64,000 nucleotides of DNA, taken from the NCBI GenBank assembly GCA_965267435.1, contig OZ253960.1, positions 3,968,001 to 4,032,000 of the forward strand. Direction: 5' to 3'. Origin of the DNA: JAWPMT01 sp965267435 (GTDB lineage Bacteria > Bacteroidota > Bacteroidia > Cytophagales > Cyclobacteriaceae). Positions within the stretch are counted from its first letter, which is position 1. Every line of letters begins with the position of its first letter. The translations under genes and the position numbers were made by a program. The notes under the pieces were generated by a model, which was not told the DNA's origin, did no database searches, and saw only the letters and a list, made by a program, of their open reading frames with translations. Shown here one piece after another: positions 45,534-56,868 of the stretch.

Positions 45534-48500
45534 ATGATACAACTGTTCAACGAGAGGTTCAGAAACCCTTATGGGGCCCATTACTTGCCCATGAGAGTGG
45601 TCTCTTCAAAGATCTTCCGGGCTTTGGCTATCCTGTGCTACCTTCAGTCATCTGTCCACCTCTCTAACGCGCAGGCACCTGGCGGTATCTCCACCAATCT
45701 CGACCTTTGGCTAAAGGCCGATGCAGGCGTCACGGGCTCCCCAGGAGTCACGGCTTGGGCCGACCAATCGAGCTCTGCCAACAATGCTACGGGCGTCAAC
45801 ACGCCCACACTTACCTCCGATGCCATGAATTTCAACCCTGGCATCACTTTCGACGGCAGCGCAACGGAATATTTCTGGCTTGATGCTACAGCACTGCCTA
45901 CTGGTAGTACGGCGCGTACTTATTTTGTCGTGTCCATCGCAGGCACATCCGGGGTCAATCAGGCTACTCTCAGTCACGGCAAACAATGGGAGCAGGTGAA
46001 GCGGGTCTCCCTGTACCACTCCACGGACGAAATCGGTGCACGCTTCAATAAAAACGGTAATGTCATCAGCAATGCCATCATCAAGCAAATTGGTATGTAC
46101 TCCTACGGAAGTGGGGAAAACGTTGATCCAGGCTTCGTGATCCATCAAAATGGTCAGATGCTGACAAGCAGCTATACCCAATATGGCTCAAGTCCTCCTG
46201 ATCCGACCACCACGCCCCTCAACACAACGACCGAGGGCGCACACGTTGCAGCCAGCCCGGATGGCACCACGCAACACTACACCGGCAGCATCATGGAGAT
46301 CATCGTGTATGATCGCGACCTGACAGAAACGGCGGGAGATGCCGAACAGGTGCAATCCTACCTGGCCCTGAAGTATGGGATCACCCTGAACAACAGCATG
46401 GGAGATTACCTGGCTTCTAATGGGACGACCCTCTGGGATCCGACCGCGAATGGTGGCACTTATCACAATGACGTCACTGGTATTGGTCGCGATGACGGGT
46501 CATCTTTGGATCAGCGCAAATCACTGAGTATCAACGATGACGGCATGGTCATTATGGACAAGGGCAGCAGCTTCTCAGCCGATCGGGATTTCCTCCTATG
46601 GGGTAATGACAATGGCACAATTGCCATGACCTCAACAGGGGTACCAGCCCTTTATGATAGCATCCTACAAAGAGTATGGGTGGCAGCCGTGAATGGAACG
46701 CCCGGAGCCGTGACCGTCCGCATGATCTACGCGAACAATGGTTTTCCGACTTACTACGGACTCCTTGTGGACAACAACACCGACTTCAGTACCGGAGCCA
46801 CCACGTACAAGGGTTCCAGCATCAGTGGAGACACCATCACCTTTGAGAATGTGAGTTTCGCCGATGGCGACTTCTTCACACTGAGTGAGGGGCTTCGCAC
46901 CCCGGGTGGCGTGGGTACCAATCTGGCGCTGTGGCTCAAGGCGGATGCCGGTGTCACGGGTAGTTCGCCCATTACGGACTGGGCCGATCAAAGTGGTAAT
47001 CAAGTGGCCATCACGGAGGATGGCAATCCTACACTAACCAGCAACGGCCGCAACTATAATGACATCATAAACTTCGACGGGAACACTGACGCTTTCGAAT
47101 CGGCCTATACCCTCGACCCTAGTACCAATGACTACAGCATCTTCGCCGTGTGGCAGTCAGATGCATCCACAGGGAATAACCAGGTGGTTGTTTCCCAGGA
47201 AAAAGGTGGTGGGGACGGTCGTACGCATTTGGCGTTGCATGATGGTAATACCACCTTGTATTCCCACGCCGGCGGGACCAACCACGAAGGCGCCACGGCC
47301 CGCACCTACGGCACCTGGAACCTCAGCGGAAGTGTGTATGACCTCAGCGCCACGGACCTGAAGCTATACAACGAGGGCTTTCTGGATTACAATGACGCCG
47401 CGCTGACGCAGGACGCCGCCGATGGTAACTGGGTGGTCGGGCGCGACCACGATACCAACGATGAATTCGAAGGGAACATTGCGGAAGTGATCATGTATGA
47501 CTTCGCCCTATCCGCCTCTGACCAACAAAAGGTAGAAAGCTATCTCGCCATCAAGTGGGGAATGACGCTGACCAACAACAATGATGGGGATGGCACGCCC
47601 CGGGAGGCGCCCAATGAAAATGGCATCAACGAGGGGAACTACGTCTCTAGTAGCGGGAGTGTGATCTGGAATGCGACCACCTACAGCTCCTACCACAATG
47701 ACATCGCCGGCATAGGCCGAGACGATGTTGCAGGGCTGGACCAGCAGCAATCCATCAGCTCCAATAGCGATGCCATGGTGATCATGAACAAAGGGGGCAG
47801 CTTCGACAACGACAAAGATTTCATTGTGTGGGGTAACGATGGCGGTGGCACCTCCATGGCGGCCACAGACGTAGCTCCCGACCATGACAACCGACTAGAG
47901 CGAGTCTGGCGAGCCTTTATCACGGGCGATCCAGGGGCTGTAACCGTCCGGTTTGTCTTCACTGGTAATAACGGTACAGCCCTCCGCTACTCTCTTCATG
48001 TAGATGACGATGGCACTTTCAATGACGCTGGCAACTCCTATCCCGCCACAAGCCTCGATGGAGACACGATCACTTTCGAAAACATCCCGCTTAGCGACGG
48101 CGACTATTTTACCTTAGGGGAAACCGCGTCCCGGGCTCCCGGAGGGACCACCGACGGACTGGTACTCTGGCTGCGCTCCGATATTGGTACTTCTACCACC
48201 ACTGACGGCAGCAGCCTCACCTCCTGGGAGGACCAAAGCCCCGCAAGCAGTGACGTAAGCCAGGGAACCGGCGACAACCAGCCCACTTACAGGTTCAACG
48301 GTACAGAACATATCAGCAGCTATCCTGTCATCGACTTCGACGGTACCGATGACTTCATCTCTACCACCGCCACAGACGTCATGGGCAACGCCACAGACAG
48401 CACCTATACCAAATTCATTGTGATACAGACCCATGGTTCCGTCGACCCCGGAGGTCAAAGCCTGATAGGTGGTAGTGCCGTGAGCGCCCATGACTTTAGA

Positions 48501-49994
48501 CTCAATGGGGCCCTGAGGGCATCCTTCCAGCACGCAGGAGAGCAAGTCAGAATCAACAACACGGTCCTCGACTTGAATGAGTCCTATATCCTGGTAGCCA
48601 GGTACAGCCCCGACAGCCTCAGCGACCCAACGGTCAATGTCACTCGAGTCAATGGTCACTCCGCAACAGGAAAAGGGCCCGTGCCTGGAGGGATCCTGTT
48701 TGACGATACTGGCACCATCGACATTGGTGGTTTCCGCAATGGCAATGCGGACCCCCAGGTACCATTCAACGGCTACATCGCAGAGGTCATCATCTATGAC
48801 ACGGAACTAAGCACATGGGATATAAGGCGTGTAGAGTCCTATCTCGCGGCAAAATACGGCCTGACCATGAACGACTCGGGTACAGGGGCGAACGGAGATT
48901 TTATACAAAGCGCTGGATCCAAAATATGGGACGCACAGGACAATGTCGACTACCACAATGACCTGCTCGTCATTGGCCGCGATGATCGTACTGCCTTGAT
49001 GCAGAAGCAAAACCAAAGCGTGGACGACTCGCTGACTGTCTACATTGACGCGCTGGCTTCGGACAACATGAGCAACGCGGGTACCATAACGAATGACCTG
49101 TCGTATCTTTTTATCGGGCACAATGGTGAGCGCTTGATGGCACATGATCCTCAGGAGGCACCTTATCACAGTATTATTTCCAGATTCAACAGGGAGTGGC
49201 TGGTGAAAAACGTCAATTTCACCGAGGACTGGAGCCTGGCGATCGAGTGGGAAGAAGAAGGTCCGTTCGACATTGATGATATCAGGCTACTCGTTGACGA
49301 CGATGGAGACTTCACCGACGCGACGATTTACAAAGCGGGAGATCATGGGCTTACCTTTTCGGAAGGATCGATCATCATTGGGGGGATCAGCACCGCTATC
49401 ATCCCTGCAGGCTCGACCCGATACATCACCATAGCCTCCGCGTCATTGGGCACTACCCTACCGGTGGAATGGATCGGTTTCGACGCGCGAGTCAACAGAG
49501 ACAACGCCACAGTAGAACTGGACTGGGCAACGGCAACTGAAGTGAATAACGACTACTTTACTGTTGAGAAATCTATCGACCAATCTACGTGGGTCGAAGT
49601 ATTGGTGATCAAGGGCGCTGGAGATTCCAAGGAGAGCAATGAGTACTATGCCACCGACAACAAACCCTTCCCAGGCCTATCTTATTATCGAGTGAAGCAG
49701 ACTGATTTCGACGGCGCGCTCTCCTATTCAAGGATCGTCGCTGTGACGGTAGGAGCTTTTGAGCGGGAGTTATCACTATACCCTAACCCCACGCAGGAAG
49801 TGGTTATCCTACAAGGCAGTCCCGAAGAAATCCAATCCCTGCAGGTTGTCAACGTGCTCGGACAGGATGTATCAGGAAAAGTCAAGGTAAAGCCAGTCGG
49901 TATCACTGAGAAGCAACTGGACATTTCACAGCTACCAAAGGGGCTATACACGATCTTGACCTCGTCGAGATCGCTGAAACTCATCAAGAATTAG
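45534..49994 (+). CDS. Giant secreted multi-LamG protein with T9SS sorting domain
   Basis: 1,486 residues. Signal core KIFRALAILCYLQSSVHLSNA at about 26-46; ATG 45591 is a possible alternative start, while the sequence before ATG 45534 (CCAGTAGCAGTAA) resembles that before 37377. There is no DUF2341 domain. Three LamG/DUF8202-like modules begin near residues 49, 455 and 867 (PGGISTNLDLWLKADAGV, PGGVGTNLALWLKADAGV, PGGTTDGLVLWLRSDIG), each followed by VESYLAIKxGxTLxN and YHNDIAGIGRDD. The third runs into the shared linker (LPVEWIGFDA, YYRVKQTDFDG) and the type IX tail ending LYTILTSSRSLKLIKN. Probable surface-exposed or released binding protein; substrate unknown. Confidence 0.88.
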   Translation: MIQLFNERFRNPYGAHYLPMRVVSSKIFRALAILCYLQSSVHLSNAQAPGGISTNLDLWLKADAGVTGSPGVTAWADQSSSANNATGVNTPTLTSDAMNFNPGITFDGSATEYFWLDATALPTGSTARTYFVVSIAGTSGVNQATLSHGKQWEQVKRVSLYHSTDEIGARFNKNGNVISNAIIKQIGMYSYGSGENVDPGFVIHQNGQMLTSSYTQYGSSPPDPTTTPLNTTTEGAHVAASPDGTTQHYTGSIMEIIVYDRDLTETAGDAEQVQSYLALKYGITLNNSMGDYLASNGTTLWDPTANGGTYHNDVTGIGRDDGSSLDQRKSLSINDDGMVIMDKGSSFSADRDFLLWGNDNGTIAMTSTGVPALYDSILQRVWVAAVNGTPGAVTVRMIYANNGFPTYYGLLVDNNTDFSTGATTYKGSSISGDTITFENVSFADGDFFTLSEGLRTPGGVGTNLALWLKADAGVTGSSPITDWADQSGNQVAITEDGNPTLTSNGRNYNDIINFDGNTDAFESAYTLDPSTNDYSIFAVWQSDASTGNNQVVVSQEKGGGDGRTHLALHDGNTTLYSHAGGTNHEGATARTYGTWNLSGSVYDLSATDLKLYNEGFLDYNDAALTQDAADGNWVVGRDHDTNDEFEGNIAEVIMYDFALSASDQQKVESYLAIKWGMTLTNNNDGDGTPREAPNENGINEGNYVSSSGSVIWNATTYSSYHNDIAGIGRDDVAGLDQQQSISSNSDAMVIMNKGGSFDNDKDFIVWGNDGGGTSMAATDVAPDHDNRLERVWRAFITGDPGAVTVRFVFTGNNGTALRYSLHVDDDGTFNDAGNSYPATSLDGDTITFENIPLSDGDYFTLGETASRAPGGTTDGLVLWLRSDIGTSTTTDGSSLTSWEDQSPASSDVSQGTGDNQPTYRFNGTEHISSYPVIDFDGTDDFISTTATDVMGNATDSTYTKFIVIQTHGSVDPGGQSLIGGSAVSAHDFRLNGALRASFQHAGEQVRINNTVLDLNESYILVARYSPDSLSDPTVNVTRVNGHSATGKGPVPGGILFDDTGTIDIGGFRNGNADPQVPFNGYIAEVIIYDTELSTWDIRRVESYLAAKYGLTMNDSGTGANGDFIQSAGSKIWDAQDNVDYHNDLLVIGRDDRTALMQKQNQSVDDSLTVYIDALASDNMSNAGTITNDLSYLFIGHNGERLMAHDPQEAPYHSIISRFNREWLVKNVNFTEDWSLAIEWEEEGPFDIDDIRLLVDDDGDFTDATIYKAGDHGLTFSEGSIIIGGISTAIIPAGSTRYITIASASLGTTLPVEWIGFDARVNRDNATVELDWATATEVNNDYFTVEKSIDQSTWVEVLVIKGAGDSKESNEYYATDNKPFPGLSYYRVKQTDFDGALSYSRIVAVTVGAFERELSLYPNPTQEVVILQGSPEEIQSLQVVNVLGQDVSGKVKVKPVGITEKQLDISQLPKGLYTILTSSRSLKLIKN

Positions 49995-50118
49995 CCGTTT
50001 GAAGCCTATGCTAGCATTAGGGTACCGGCTATTGATCCGGCTTTGAGTATGCACATTTTCTGGGTGGCATTCCCACCCCATGTTCTCCCAAACATGAAAG
50101 AAAAATTAAGACACCACT

Positions 50119-53100
50119 ATGACTAAAATGGGGAAAAGAACAACAAGGGAAGCACACTTATCAGAAAACGCAGAGGTCACCTCCACAGGTCATGACGGCA
50201 CTGTAGTATCAGTGGCGCCCCGTAGGTTCCTGCGCTTCCTGCTATTGGTACTTTCGTTTTCCATCGCTGTCCAGGGTTTCACCCAATTGAGCGGCTATAA
50301 TTACCGCAAATCGATTACGATCAATAGTGACCAGGTGGGAGGAAATGCGGACTTGACCAACTTCCCACTCCTTGTTCACATCACAGATACGGATCTCAGG
50401 GACCATGTCAACAGCGCCAACGGTTTCGACATTGCCTTTACCTCAGACGACGGCGTAACGCAGCTCGATCATGAGCTGGAAAAATACGTGTCAGGGACCG
50501 GGGAGCTAGTCGTCTGGGTAAGGATGCAATCGCTTGACCACAATGATGACACGCGCATCTTCATGTATTATGATAACATCGCCATATCCTCCGACCAATC
50601 AAGTACCGGGACCTGGGCTTCAGACTATGAAAGTGTGTGGCACCTTGACGAATCAAGTTCCGGGGGTGCTGGTGACTTCAAAGATGCGACTTCCAATGGC
50701 AACGACCTCACGGGATCCGGCGGTTTGGCCGCTAATACACCCACTCAGAGTGGCTCGGGACGGGTAGCCAATGCGCAAAGCTTTGATGGGACGGATGGCC
50801 TCCTCGCCACCGGCTACAAAGGAGTACTTGGTACCACCAGCCGTACGGTATCGGCCTGGTTACAGACCTCCACAAATTTTGATGCTTTCTTGGGCTACGG
50901 CCTCAACGGCAGCCTCGATGGGTACAAATGGCAGCTTCGCACGAACACCTCCGGCCAGGTGGCGCTCGAACCTCAGGGTGTCGATCATACGAGCCCGACA
51001 GCCATTACGGATGGTGGTTGGCACTATGTAGTGGTGACCCTCGACAACGACGGTACCCCCAACCTCAATGAAACGAATATTTATATAGATGGATCCCCTG
51101 CCAACGGAACTCCCGGGTCCGTGGACATCAACACGCAATCCGGTAGCGATGTGCGGATAGGGTTCGCCCTCAATGGCGGAGCCAACTGGGTGGGGCTCAT
51201 TGACGAGGTGCGCCTCTCCAAGGTGGCCAAAACCGCTGGTTGGATTGAGACCGAGTTCAACAACCAGAACGATCCGTCGTCCTTCTACACACTTGGAAAT
51301 GAGCAAGGTGTATGGGGCCCCGGAGGCGTGCCCAGCAACCTGGTCTTGTGGCTCAAAGCAAACGCGGGAGTAACCGGATCCTCGCCGGTAACAGGCTGGG
51401 CGGATCAATCCGATGAGGGCAATGACGCCAGCGGTCAGAACAGTCCTGCACTGGTTGCCAGCGACCTCAACTACAACCCCGGCATTCAATTCGTAAGTGG
51501 AGACAATGACCACTTCACCCTCGATCCCACATTACTGCCGCAAGGCAACAGTACCAGGACCTACTTCGTCGTTTCTACTGCAGGTGCTTCGGGCAACCAA
51601 CAAGCAACCTTTAGTCACGGTAACAATGCCACCAGCGAGCGCGTGGCTTTGTATCACTCCACGGACACCGTCGCCGTGCGCATGAATGGAGGAGCCAAGG
51701 TTTATACAGTTAGTATCCCTTCTCTTCTGGCCATGCATGTCTATGATGGGGGAACTGTAAATGACGGCTTCCGAGTGCATCTGAATGGCCAGGAACAATC
51801 AACGGGAAGTGGGGGCATTACCCTCAACACAACGACCAATGCAGCCTATGTAGGACTCAATGTTACAGGAGCCCAACCCTACAATGGGAAATTACATGAG
51901 ATCATCGCCTACGACCGAGACCTCACATCCACCTCCAGCGACGTTGAAAAAATACAATCATACCTCGCGGTAAAATACGGCATCACTTTGGACAACAGCA
52001 TGGGCAACTACCTCGCGTCAGATGGCACCACTATTTGGGACGCGACCGCCAACAGCGCCTATCATAATGACGTAGCAGGTATTGGGCGTGACGACATCCC
52101 CGAGCTGGATCAGCAGAAATCTCTGAGTATCAATGGTGACGGCATGGTCATCATTGACAAAGGGGGGAGCTTCCCCAGTGACCTCAGCTACATTGTCTGG
52201 GGGAATGACGATGGCCCCGTTTCCTTCGCTGTCACAGATAAAGATCCCGATCACATCAATCGCATGGAGCGGGTTTGGAAGACTGCAGTAACTGGTGACC
52301 CTGGGGTGGTCACAATACAGTTCGTCCTAACTGGAAACTCCGAAGACGCGCTACGCTACTCCCTGCATGTGGATGCGGATGGGACCTTTGCCGCAGGGGC
52401 AAACAACTACACAGCCTCAAGTATCAGTGGTGACACCATAACTTTTGAGGATGTGTCCCTGTCAGATGGCGACTTCTTCACCATCGGCGAGATTGACCGG
52501 GCACCTGGTGGCGTGACCAGTAACCTTCTATTATGGTTGCGATCAGATATAGGTACCTCCACAACAACAGATGGAGGAAACGTCTCCTCCTGGTTGGATC
52601 AGAGTGGAGAAGGCAACGATGTGACCCAGACCGGCGCCGCGCGCCCCACGTATCGTGACAATAGTACCGATGCTCTCAACTTCGCCCCCGTTCTTGAGTT
52701 CGATGGAGCTACTGATTTCATGTCTACCAGTGCCACAGACCTGCTGCTCAACCCCGATGGTCACTATACAAAATTGGCCGTAGCCGTATCCAACGACATG
52801 ACCGTGGAGCGCACAATCATAGGAGGAAGTGACACGAACCCGCACGTGATGAGAATCAACGCATCACAAAAGTTGGCCATAAATCACGCTAATTTACAAG
52901 TACGCCAAAGCTCGAATACAGTACAGGTCGACGAACCATTCACAAGTATCGTGAGGTACAATCCCAGCGGATTCCATGCCGTTCGCCTCAACGGCCAGAA
53001 CTTTACTGGAACCACTGACATTGCTTTTGCCGATGGAGCACTCGACATCGGAGCGCATCGGGCGGGAGCCGCTAGCGCGAGTGATTTCTGGAACGGATAC

Positions 53101-56100
53101 ATGTCAGAAGTCATTGCATACAACACCGCATTGGCAACCTCCGATCTACGAAAAATCGAAACCTACTTCGCGATCAAATACGGAATTCACACGGACATCA
53201 GTGCAAGCGACTATGAGGCCTCCGACGGCTCCATCATCTGGAGCACCACGGACAACGCTGCGTACCACAACGACGTCACCGGCATCGGACGCGACGACAT
53301 TTCCGCCCTGGACCAACGAAAATCCATCAGTGCCAGCACTGACGCCGCGGTGATCATAGACAGGGGGGGTCGGTTTGAGGCGGACAAGACTTTTGTTGTC
53401 TGGGGTAACGACGACGGAGCTGTCTCCATGACCGCGACTGATAAACACCCCAACTACGACACTCGTCTTGAGCGCGTTTGGAAAGCGGCTGTGACCGGGA
53501 ACCCGGGCAATGTCACTGTCCAGTTTGTGCTGCCGGGCAACTCCGGGGCGGCGATATTGTATGCGTTGCACGTCGATGATGACGGCACTTTCGCCACTGG
53601 CGCGACGAATTATCCGGCAACAAGTGTAGATGGCGACCTGATCACTATTGAGAATGTGTCACTTTCAGACGGTGACTATTTCACACTCGGCGAGCGCAAC
53701 CGCGCACCTGGAGGGGTGTCCAGCAACCTGAAGCTATGGCTGCGCTCGGACAAGGGCACTTCTACCACAACCGACGGGGGAAGTGTGGCGTCGTGGGCAG
53801 ACCAGAGTGGCGAAGAAAACAATGCCAGCCAGGGTACATCCGGAGCACAGCCCACGTTCAGGGATAATGGCAACGACAATATCAACTTCCATCCGGTGCT
53901 CGAATTTGATGGTATCGACGATATAATATCCACAACAGCCACGGACATAGTGTTGGGAAGTGGTGTTTACTCCAAGTTCGCCGTCGTCAACCTCGACGAG
54001 GTGGCCGGATCCCAGGCCTTCATCTCAGGAAGCTCCAGCGGCGGCCACCAATTCAGGACCAATGGTTTAGGTGAGGGCATCATCAGACACAACAACCTCA
54101 CCCTTCACAAAACCACAGCCCGTATGGGGGCCAATGAAACTTACATTGCCTATGCGGACTATGGCACTGGAGGCGCCATGGACGTGCGACTCAATGGGAC
54201 CGAATCTAACGTAACCAACCCTGAGACCCTGATCGATGGAGCGCTGGACATTGGTGCCGCCCGGAATGGCGGCACTGGTAGTTCTTTCCTCGATGCCAGG
54301 CTCACGGAGGCCATTGTCTATGACGTGGACCTGGATGACACAGATACACGCAAAGTAGAGTCCTACCTGGCTATGAAATATGGAGTCACGACTGACGCAA
54401 GCGCTGGTAACTACGTGGCATCAGATGGCACGGTGGTCTGGGATCCAACTACCAATAGCGCCTATCACAATGATGTGGCAGGGATTGCGCGCGATGAGCT
54501 GTCCGGACTCGACCTACGAAAATCAGTCGGTACCGGCAACGATGCCATGGTAGTTATGGATAAAGGGGGCATCCTTCCCAATGACATGGACTTCTTGTTC
54601 TGGGGACACGATGGTGGTGATGCTGCACTATCCACTGACGACAAACCCCCTTTCTATGAACATCGGCTGGAGCGGCAATGGCGCGTGGATCTTACGGGAA
54701 CCCCCGGAAGTGTTAGCGTAGGCATCATCTACCCCAATGACGGAGACCCGACACACTACGCACTTCACCTCGACACCGATGGCACATTTGCTTCAGGAGC
54801 TCTCACTACCATTGCATCAAGCATTGACGGTGACACAATTACATTTAACAACATCACGTTCAACGATGGGGACTACTTCACCCTGGGCTTCCTAAGCCCG
54901 GCGCCGGGGGGCATCATCACAGACCTCAGTCTCTGGCTCAAGGCTGATCACCGCGTGAAGAATGGAAGTGATTACATCACCTCGGGCACCACTGACGGTT
55001 GGGAAAACAGTGCTGAAAACGCCAGCTTCACGGAGTTTCCCAATGTCACGGGCACCCCAATTGTAGTGACAAGCCAAAGCAATTACAATCCTGCCATCCT
55101 ATTTGATGGTGTTGATGACCAATTCTTCCACAACGCTCTTGATGCGGATGTGCTCTTCGCTGATCAAGACAACACTACAGTCGTGGTATTCGCGCCAGAG
55201 GACCTTGAGAGCAATACCGATGTCTACATGGGATGGATCTCCGCTGGCACAGGAGAGCGCTTCATATACTTCGAACGTACCGGAACCAACATCAGGACCG
55301 ATCAATTCAACGACAATATTGCAGGATCCATCGACGTCGTGGATCAGGGGTATTCCATCGTAAGAGCCTATTCAGACGGGACAGAGCGCCAACTGTCGGT
55401 CAACGGTGAGGAAGATCTTGCCGAAACACCAGCCATGTCTTTTACAGCCGCCGGCAACACGGGACAATTCAATCTAGGCACGGGTGCCAATGCGTCCAAT
55501 CCTGCAAAGAGTCATATAGCAGAAGTAATTCAATACAAGAGTGCGCTGAATGCCGCGGATCTCAATAAAGTCGAAAGCTACCTGGCCAATAAGTACGGAA
55601 TAGTACTCAAGACATCCGCAGGTGCTGATGCCTCCATGACATCAAGCAATGACGCCGAGATTTGGGACGGAGCAGCCGGCTACAACAACGATGTGATCAC
55701 ATTGGGAAGGGATGACTTTTCGGCGCTCGACCAAAAACAAGCCCATACGAAAGACGATTCCCTCAGGATCTTTGTCGGTAGCCTTGCTGCGGACAATGTC
55801 TCCAATACCGGAACCATTTCCAATGAGATCTCCCATATCGTCGTTGGCCACAATGGAGAACGGCTTATGGCCCATGTGCCTCAGGAAGCACCTGATGGCA
55901 TAAAGTCCAGGTTCAACAGGGTGTGGAAGGTGACAAACACCAACTTCACCGACGACTTCACTATGGAGATCGAATGGGAGGAGGAAGGACCCTTTGACAT
56001 TGCAGACATCCGGTTCCTTGTCGATGACGATGGCGACTTTAGTGATGCCAGCTTTTTCGCAGATGGTGACAATGGCCTCACAATCGAATCAGGTTCTATA

Positions 56101-56721
56101 GTAGTCGGGGGGATAAGTACGTTGCACATTCCAATGAACAGCACGCGCTATGTGACGATAGGATCTTCCACTTTCGGCACCACACTACCTGTCGAGCTTC
56201 TCAGCTTCCAGGCGGAGGCCGACGAGCAAGGCAATGTCACCAATGTTATGTGGTCAACAGCATCGGAGAATAACAACGACTTCTTTACCATCGAGAGATC
56301 AGGGGATGGGACCTCGTGGAAGGAAGTACTGATGGTCCCTGGGGCAGGCAATTCACAGCACGATATCCACTACTACGAGACAGACCGAAATCCATTAATG
56401 GGCCTCTCCTACTACCGCTTGAAGCAGACAGACTTCGACGGCCAGTTCAAATATTCTCATATGGTTTCAGTCCTTTTCGGAGACTACGACGGCACGATGA
56501 CGGCTAGGCCCAACCCAGCAAGAGATTATGTCATCGTACTTGGCGACCCGGAAAACCTACAAGTTCTTCGGGTCATTAATGTGCTCGGACAAGATGTCTC
56601 TGACAAGATCAAAGTCAGGTCAGTGGGTTTTACCGAAAAGAAGCTTGACATTTCCCGCCTGCCAAAGGGGCTCTACACGATCTTGACGTTATCGAGACCG
56701 CTAAAGCTCATCAAAGACTGA
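50119..56721 (+). CDS. Giant secreted multi-LamG protein with T9SS sorting domain
   Basis: 2,200 residues, the longest complete gene here. Signal core RFLRFLLLVLSFSIAVQG at about 36-53, behind a charged N-region. Order: DUF2341-like (about 58-140; YNYRKSITINSDQV), LamG (about 170-395; VWHLDESSSGGAGDF), then four LamG/DUF8202-like modules from about 399, 795, 1196 and 1595, the shared linker, and the type IX tail ending LYTILTLSRPLKLIKD. Architecture is that of the 39758 protein with one more module. Its tail is closest to that of the 45534 protein. No Crp-like box precedes it; with only 124 bases upstream it may be read through from 45534. Role: probable surface or released binding protein. 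Confidence 0.88.
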   Translation: MTKMGKRTTREAHLSENAEVTSTGHDGTVVSVAPRRFLRFLLLVLSFSIAVQGFTQLSGYNYRKSITINSDQVGGNADLTNFPLLVHITDTDLRDHVNSANGFDIAFTSDDGVTQLDHELEKYVSGTGELVVWVRMQSLDHNDDTRIFMYYDNIAISSDQSSTGTWASDYESVWHLDESSSGGAGDFKDATSNGNDLTGSGGLAANTPTQSGSGRVANAQSFDGTDGLLATGYKGVLGTTSRTVSAWLQTSTNFDAFLGYGLNGSLDGYKWQLRTNTSGQVALEPQGVDHTSPTAITDGGWHYVVVTLDNDGTPNLNETNIYIDGSPANGTPGSVDINTQSGSDVRIGFALNGGANWVGLIDEVRLSKVAKTAGWIETEFNNQNDPSSFYTLGNEQGVWGPGGVPSNLVLWLKANAGVTGSSPVTGWADQSDEGNDASGQNSPALVASDLNYNPGIQFVSGDNDHFTLDPTLLPQGNSTRTYFVVSTAGASGNQQATFSHGNNATSERVALYHSTDTVAVRMNGGAKVYTVSIPSLLAMHVYDGGTVNDGFRVHLNGQEQSTGSGGITLNTTTNAAYVGLNVTGAQPYNGKLHEIIAYDRDLTSTSSDVEKIQSYLAVKYGITLDNSMGNYLASDGTTIWDATANSAYHNDVAGIGRDDIPELDQQKSLSINGDGMVIIDKGGSFPSDLSYIVWGNDDGPVSFAVTDKDPDHINRMERVWKTAVTGDPGVVTIQFVLTGNSEDALRYSLHVDADGTFAAGANNYTASSISGDTITFEDVSLSDGDFFTIGEIDRAPGGVTSNLLLWLRSDIGTSTTTDGGNVSSWLDQSGEGNDVTQTGAARPTYRDNSTDALNFAPVLEFDGATDFMSTSATDLLLNPDGHYTKLAVAVSNDMTVERTIIGGSDTNPHVMRINASQKLAINHANLQVRQSSNTVQVDEPFTSIVRYNPSGFHAVRLNGQNFTGTTDIAFADGALDIGAHRAGAASASDFWNGYMSEVIAYNTALATSDLRKIETYFAIKYGIHTDISASDYEASDGSIIWSTTDNAAYHNDVTGIGRDDISALDQRKSISASTDAAVIIDRGGRFEADKTFVVWGNDDGAVSMTATDKHPNYDTRLERVWKAAVTGNPGNVTVQFVLPGNSGAAILYALHVDDDGTFATGATNYPATSVDGDLITIENVSLSDGDYFTLGERNRAPGGVSSNLKLWLRSDKGTSTTTDGGSVASWADQSGEENNASQGTSGAQPTFRDNGNDNINFHPVLEFDGIDDIISTTATDIVLGSGVYSKFAVVNLDEVAGSQAFISGSSSGGHQFRTNGLGEGIIRHNNLTLHKTTARMGANETYIAYADYGTGGAMDVRLNGTESNVTNPETLIDGALDIGAARNGGTGSSFLDARLTEAIVYDVDLDDTDTRKVESYLAMKYGVTTDASAGNYVASDGTVVWDPTTNSAYHNDVAGIARDELSGLDLRKSVGTGNDAMVVMDKGGILPNDMDFLFWGHDGGDAALSTDDKPPFYEHRLERQWRVDLTGTPGSVSVGIIYPNDGDPTHYALHLDTDGTFASGALTTIASSIDGDTITFNNITFNDGDYFTLGFLSPAPGGIITDLSLWLKADHRVKNGSDYITSGTTDGWENSAENASFTEFPNVTGTPIVVTSQSNYNPAILFDGVDDQFFHNALDADVLFADQDNTTVVVFAPEDLESNTDVYMGWISAGTGERFIYFERTGTNIRTDQFNDNIAGSIDVVDQGYSIVRAYSDGTERQLSVNGEEDLAETPAMSFTAAGNTGQFNLGTGANASNPAKSHIAEVIQYKSALNAADLNKVESYLANKYGIVLKTSAGADASMTSSNDAEIWDGAAGYNNDVITLGRDDFSALDQKQAHTKDDSLRIFVGSLAADNVSNTGTISNEISHIVVGHNGERLMAHVPQEAPDGIKSRFNRVWKVTNTNFTDDFTMEIEWEEEGPFDIADIRFLVDDDGDFSDASFFADGDNGLTIESGSIVVGGISTLHIPMNSTRYVTIGSSTFGTTLPVELLSFQAEADEQGNVTNVMWSTASENNNDFFTIERSGDGTSWKEVLMVPGAGNSQHDIHYYETDRNPLMGLSYYRLKQTDFDGQFKYSHMVSVLFGDYDGTMTARPNPARDYVIVLGDPENLQVLRVINVLGQDVSDKIKVRSVGFTEKKLDISRLPKGLYTILTLSRPLKLIKD
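51543..51918 (+). repeat. High-identity patch shared by two LamG genes, copy 2
   Basis: Partner of 41155-41530. Identity falls off at both ends within the module, so the exchanged tract is smaller than one module. Confidence 0.75.
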
Positions 56722-56868
56722 TCAGGAACTGGGCCACAGATACCTCCGAAAATGAAAATTAAAGCATACTCACAACGTTATTTCTAAGTTTGCCCCGATC
56801 AGTGAGTCTCTGTACCCCTCTATCCGCAAATAATTCCCATTCAAAATAACTTCTTGCATATAACGCAA
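56722..56868. other. Intergenic region before the giant beta-helix gene
   Basis: No gene, hairpin or repeat that I can support in this stretch; it leads into Crp-like site D. From 56914 to 57077 lies the untranslated leader of about 160 nt. Confidence 0.5.
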
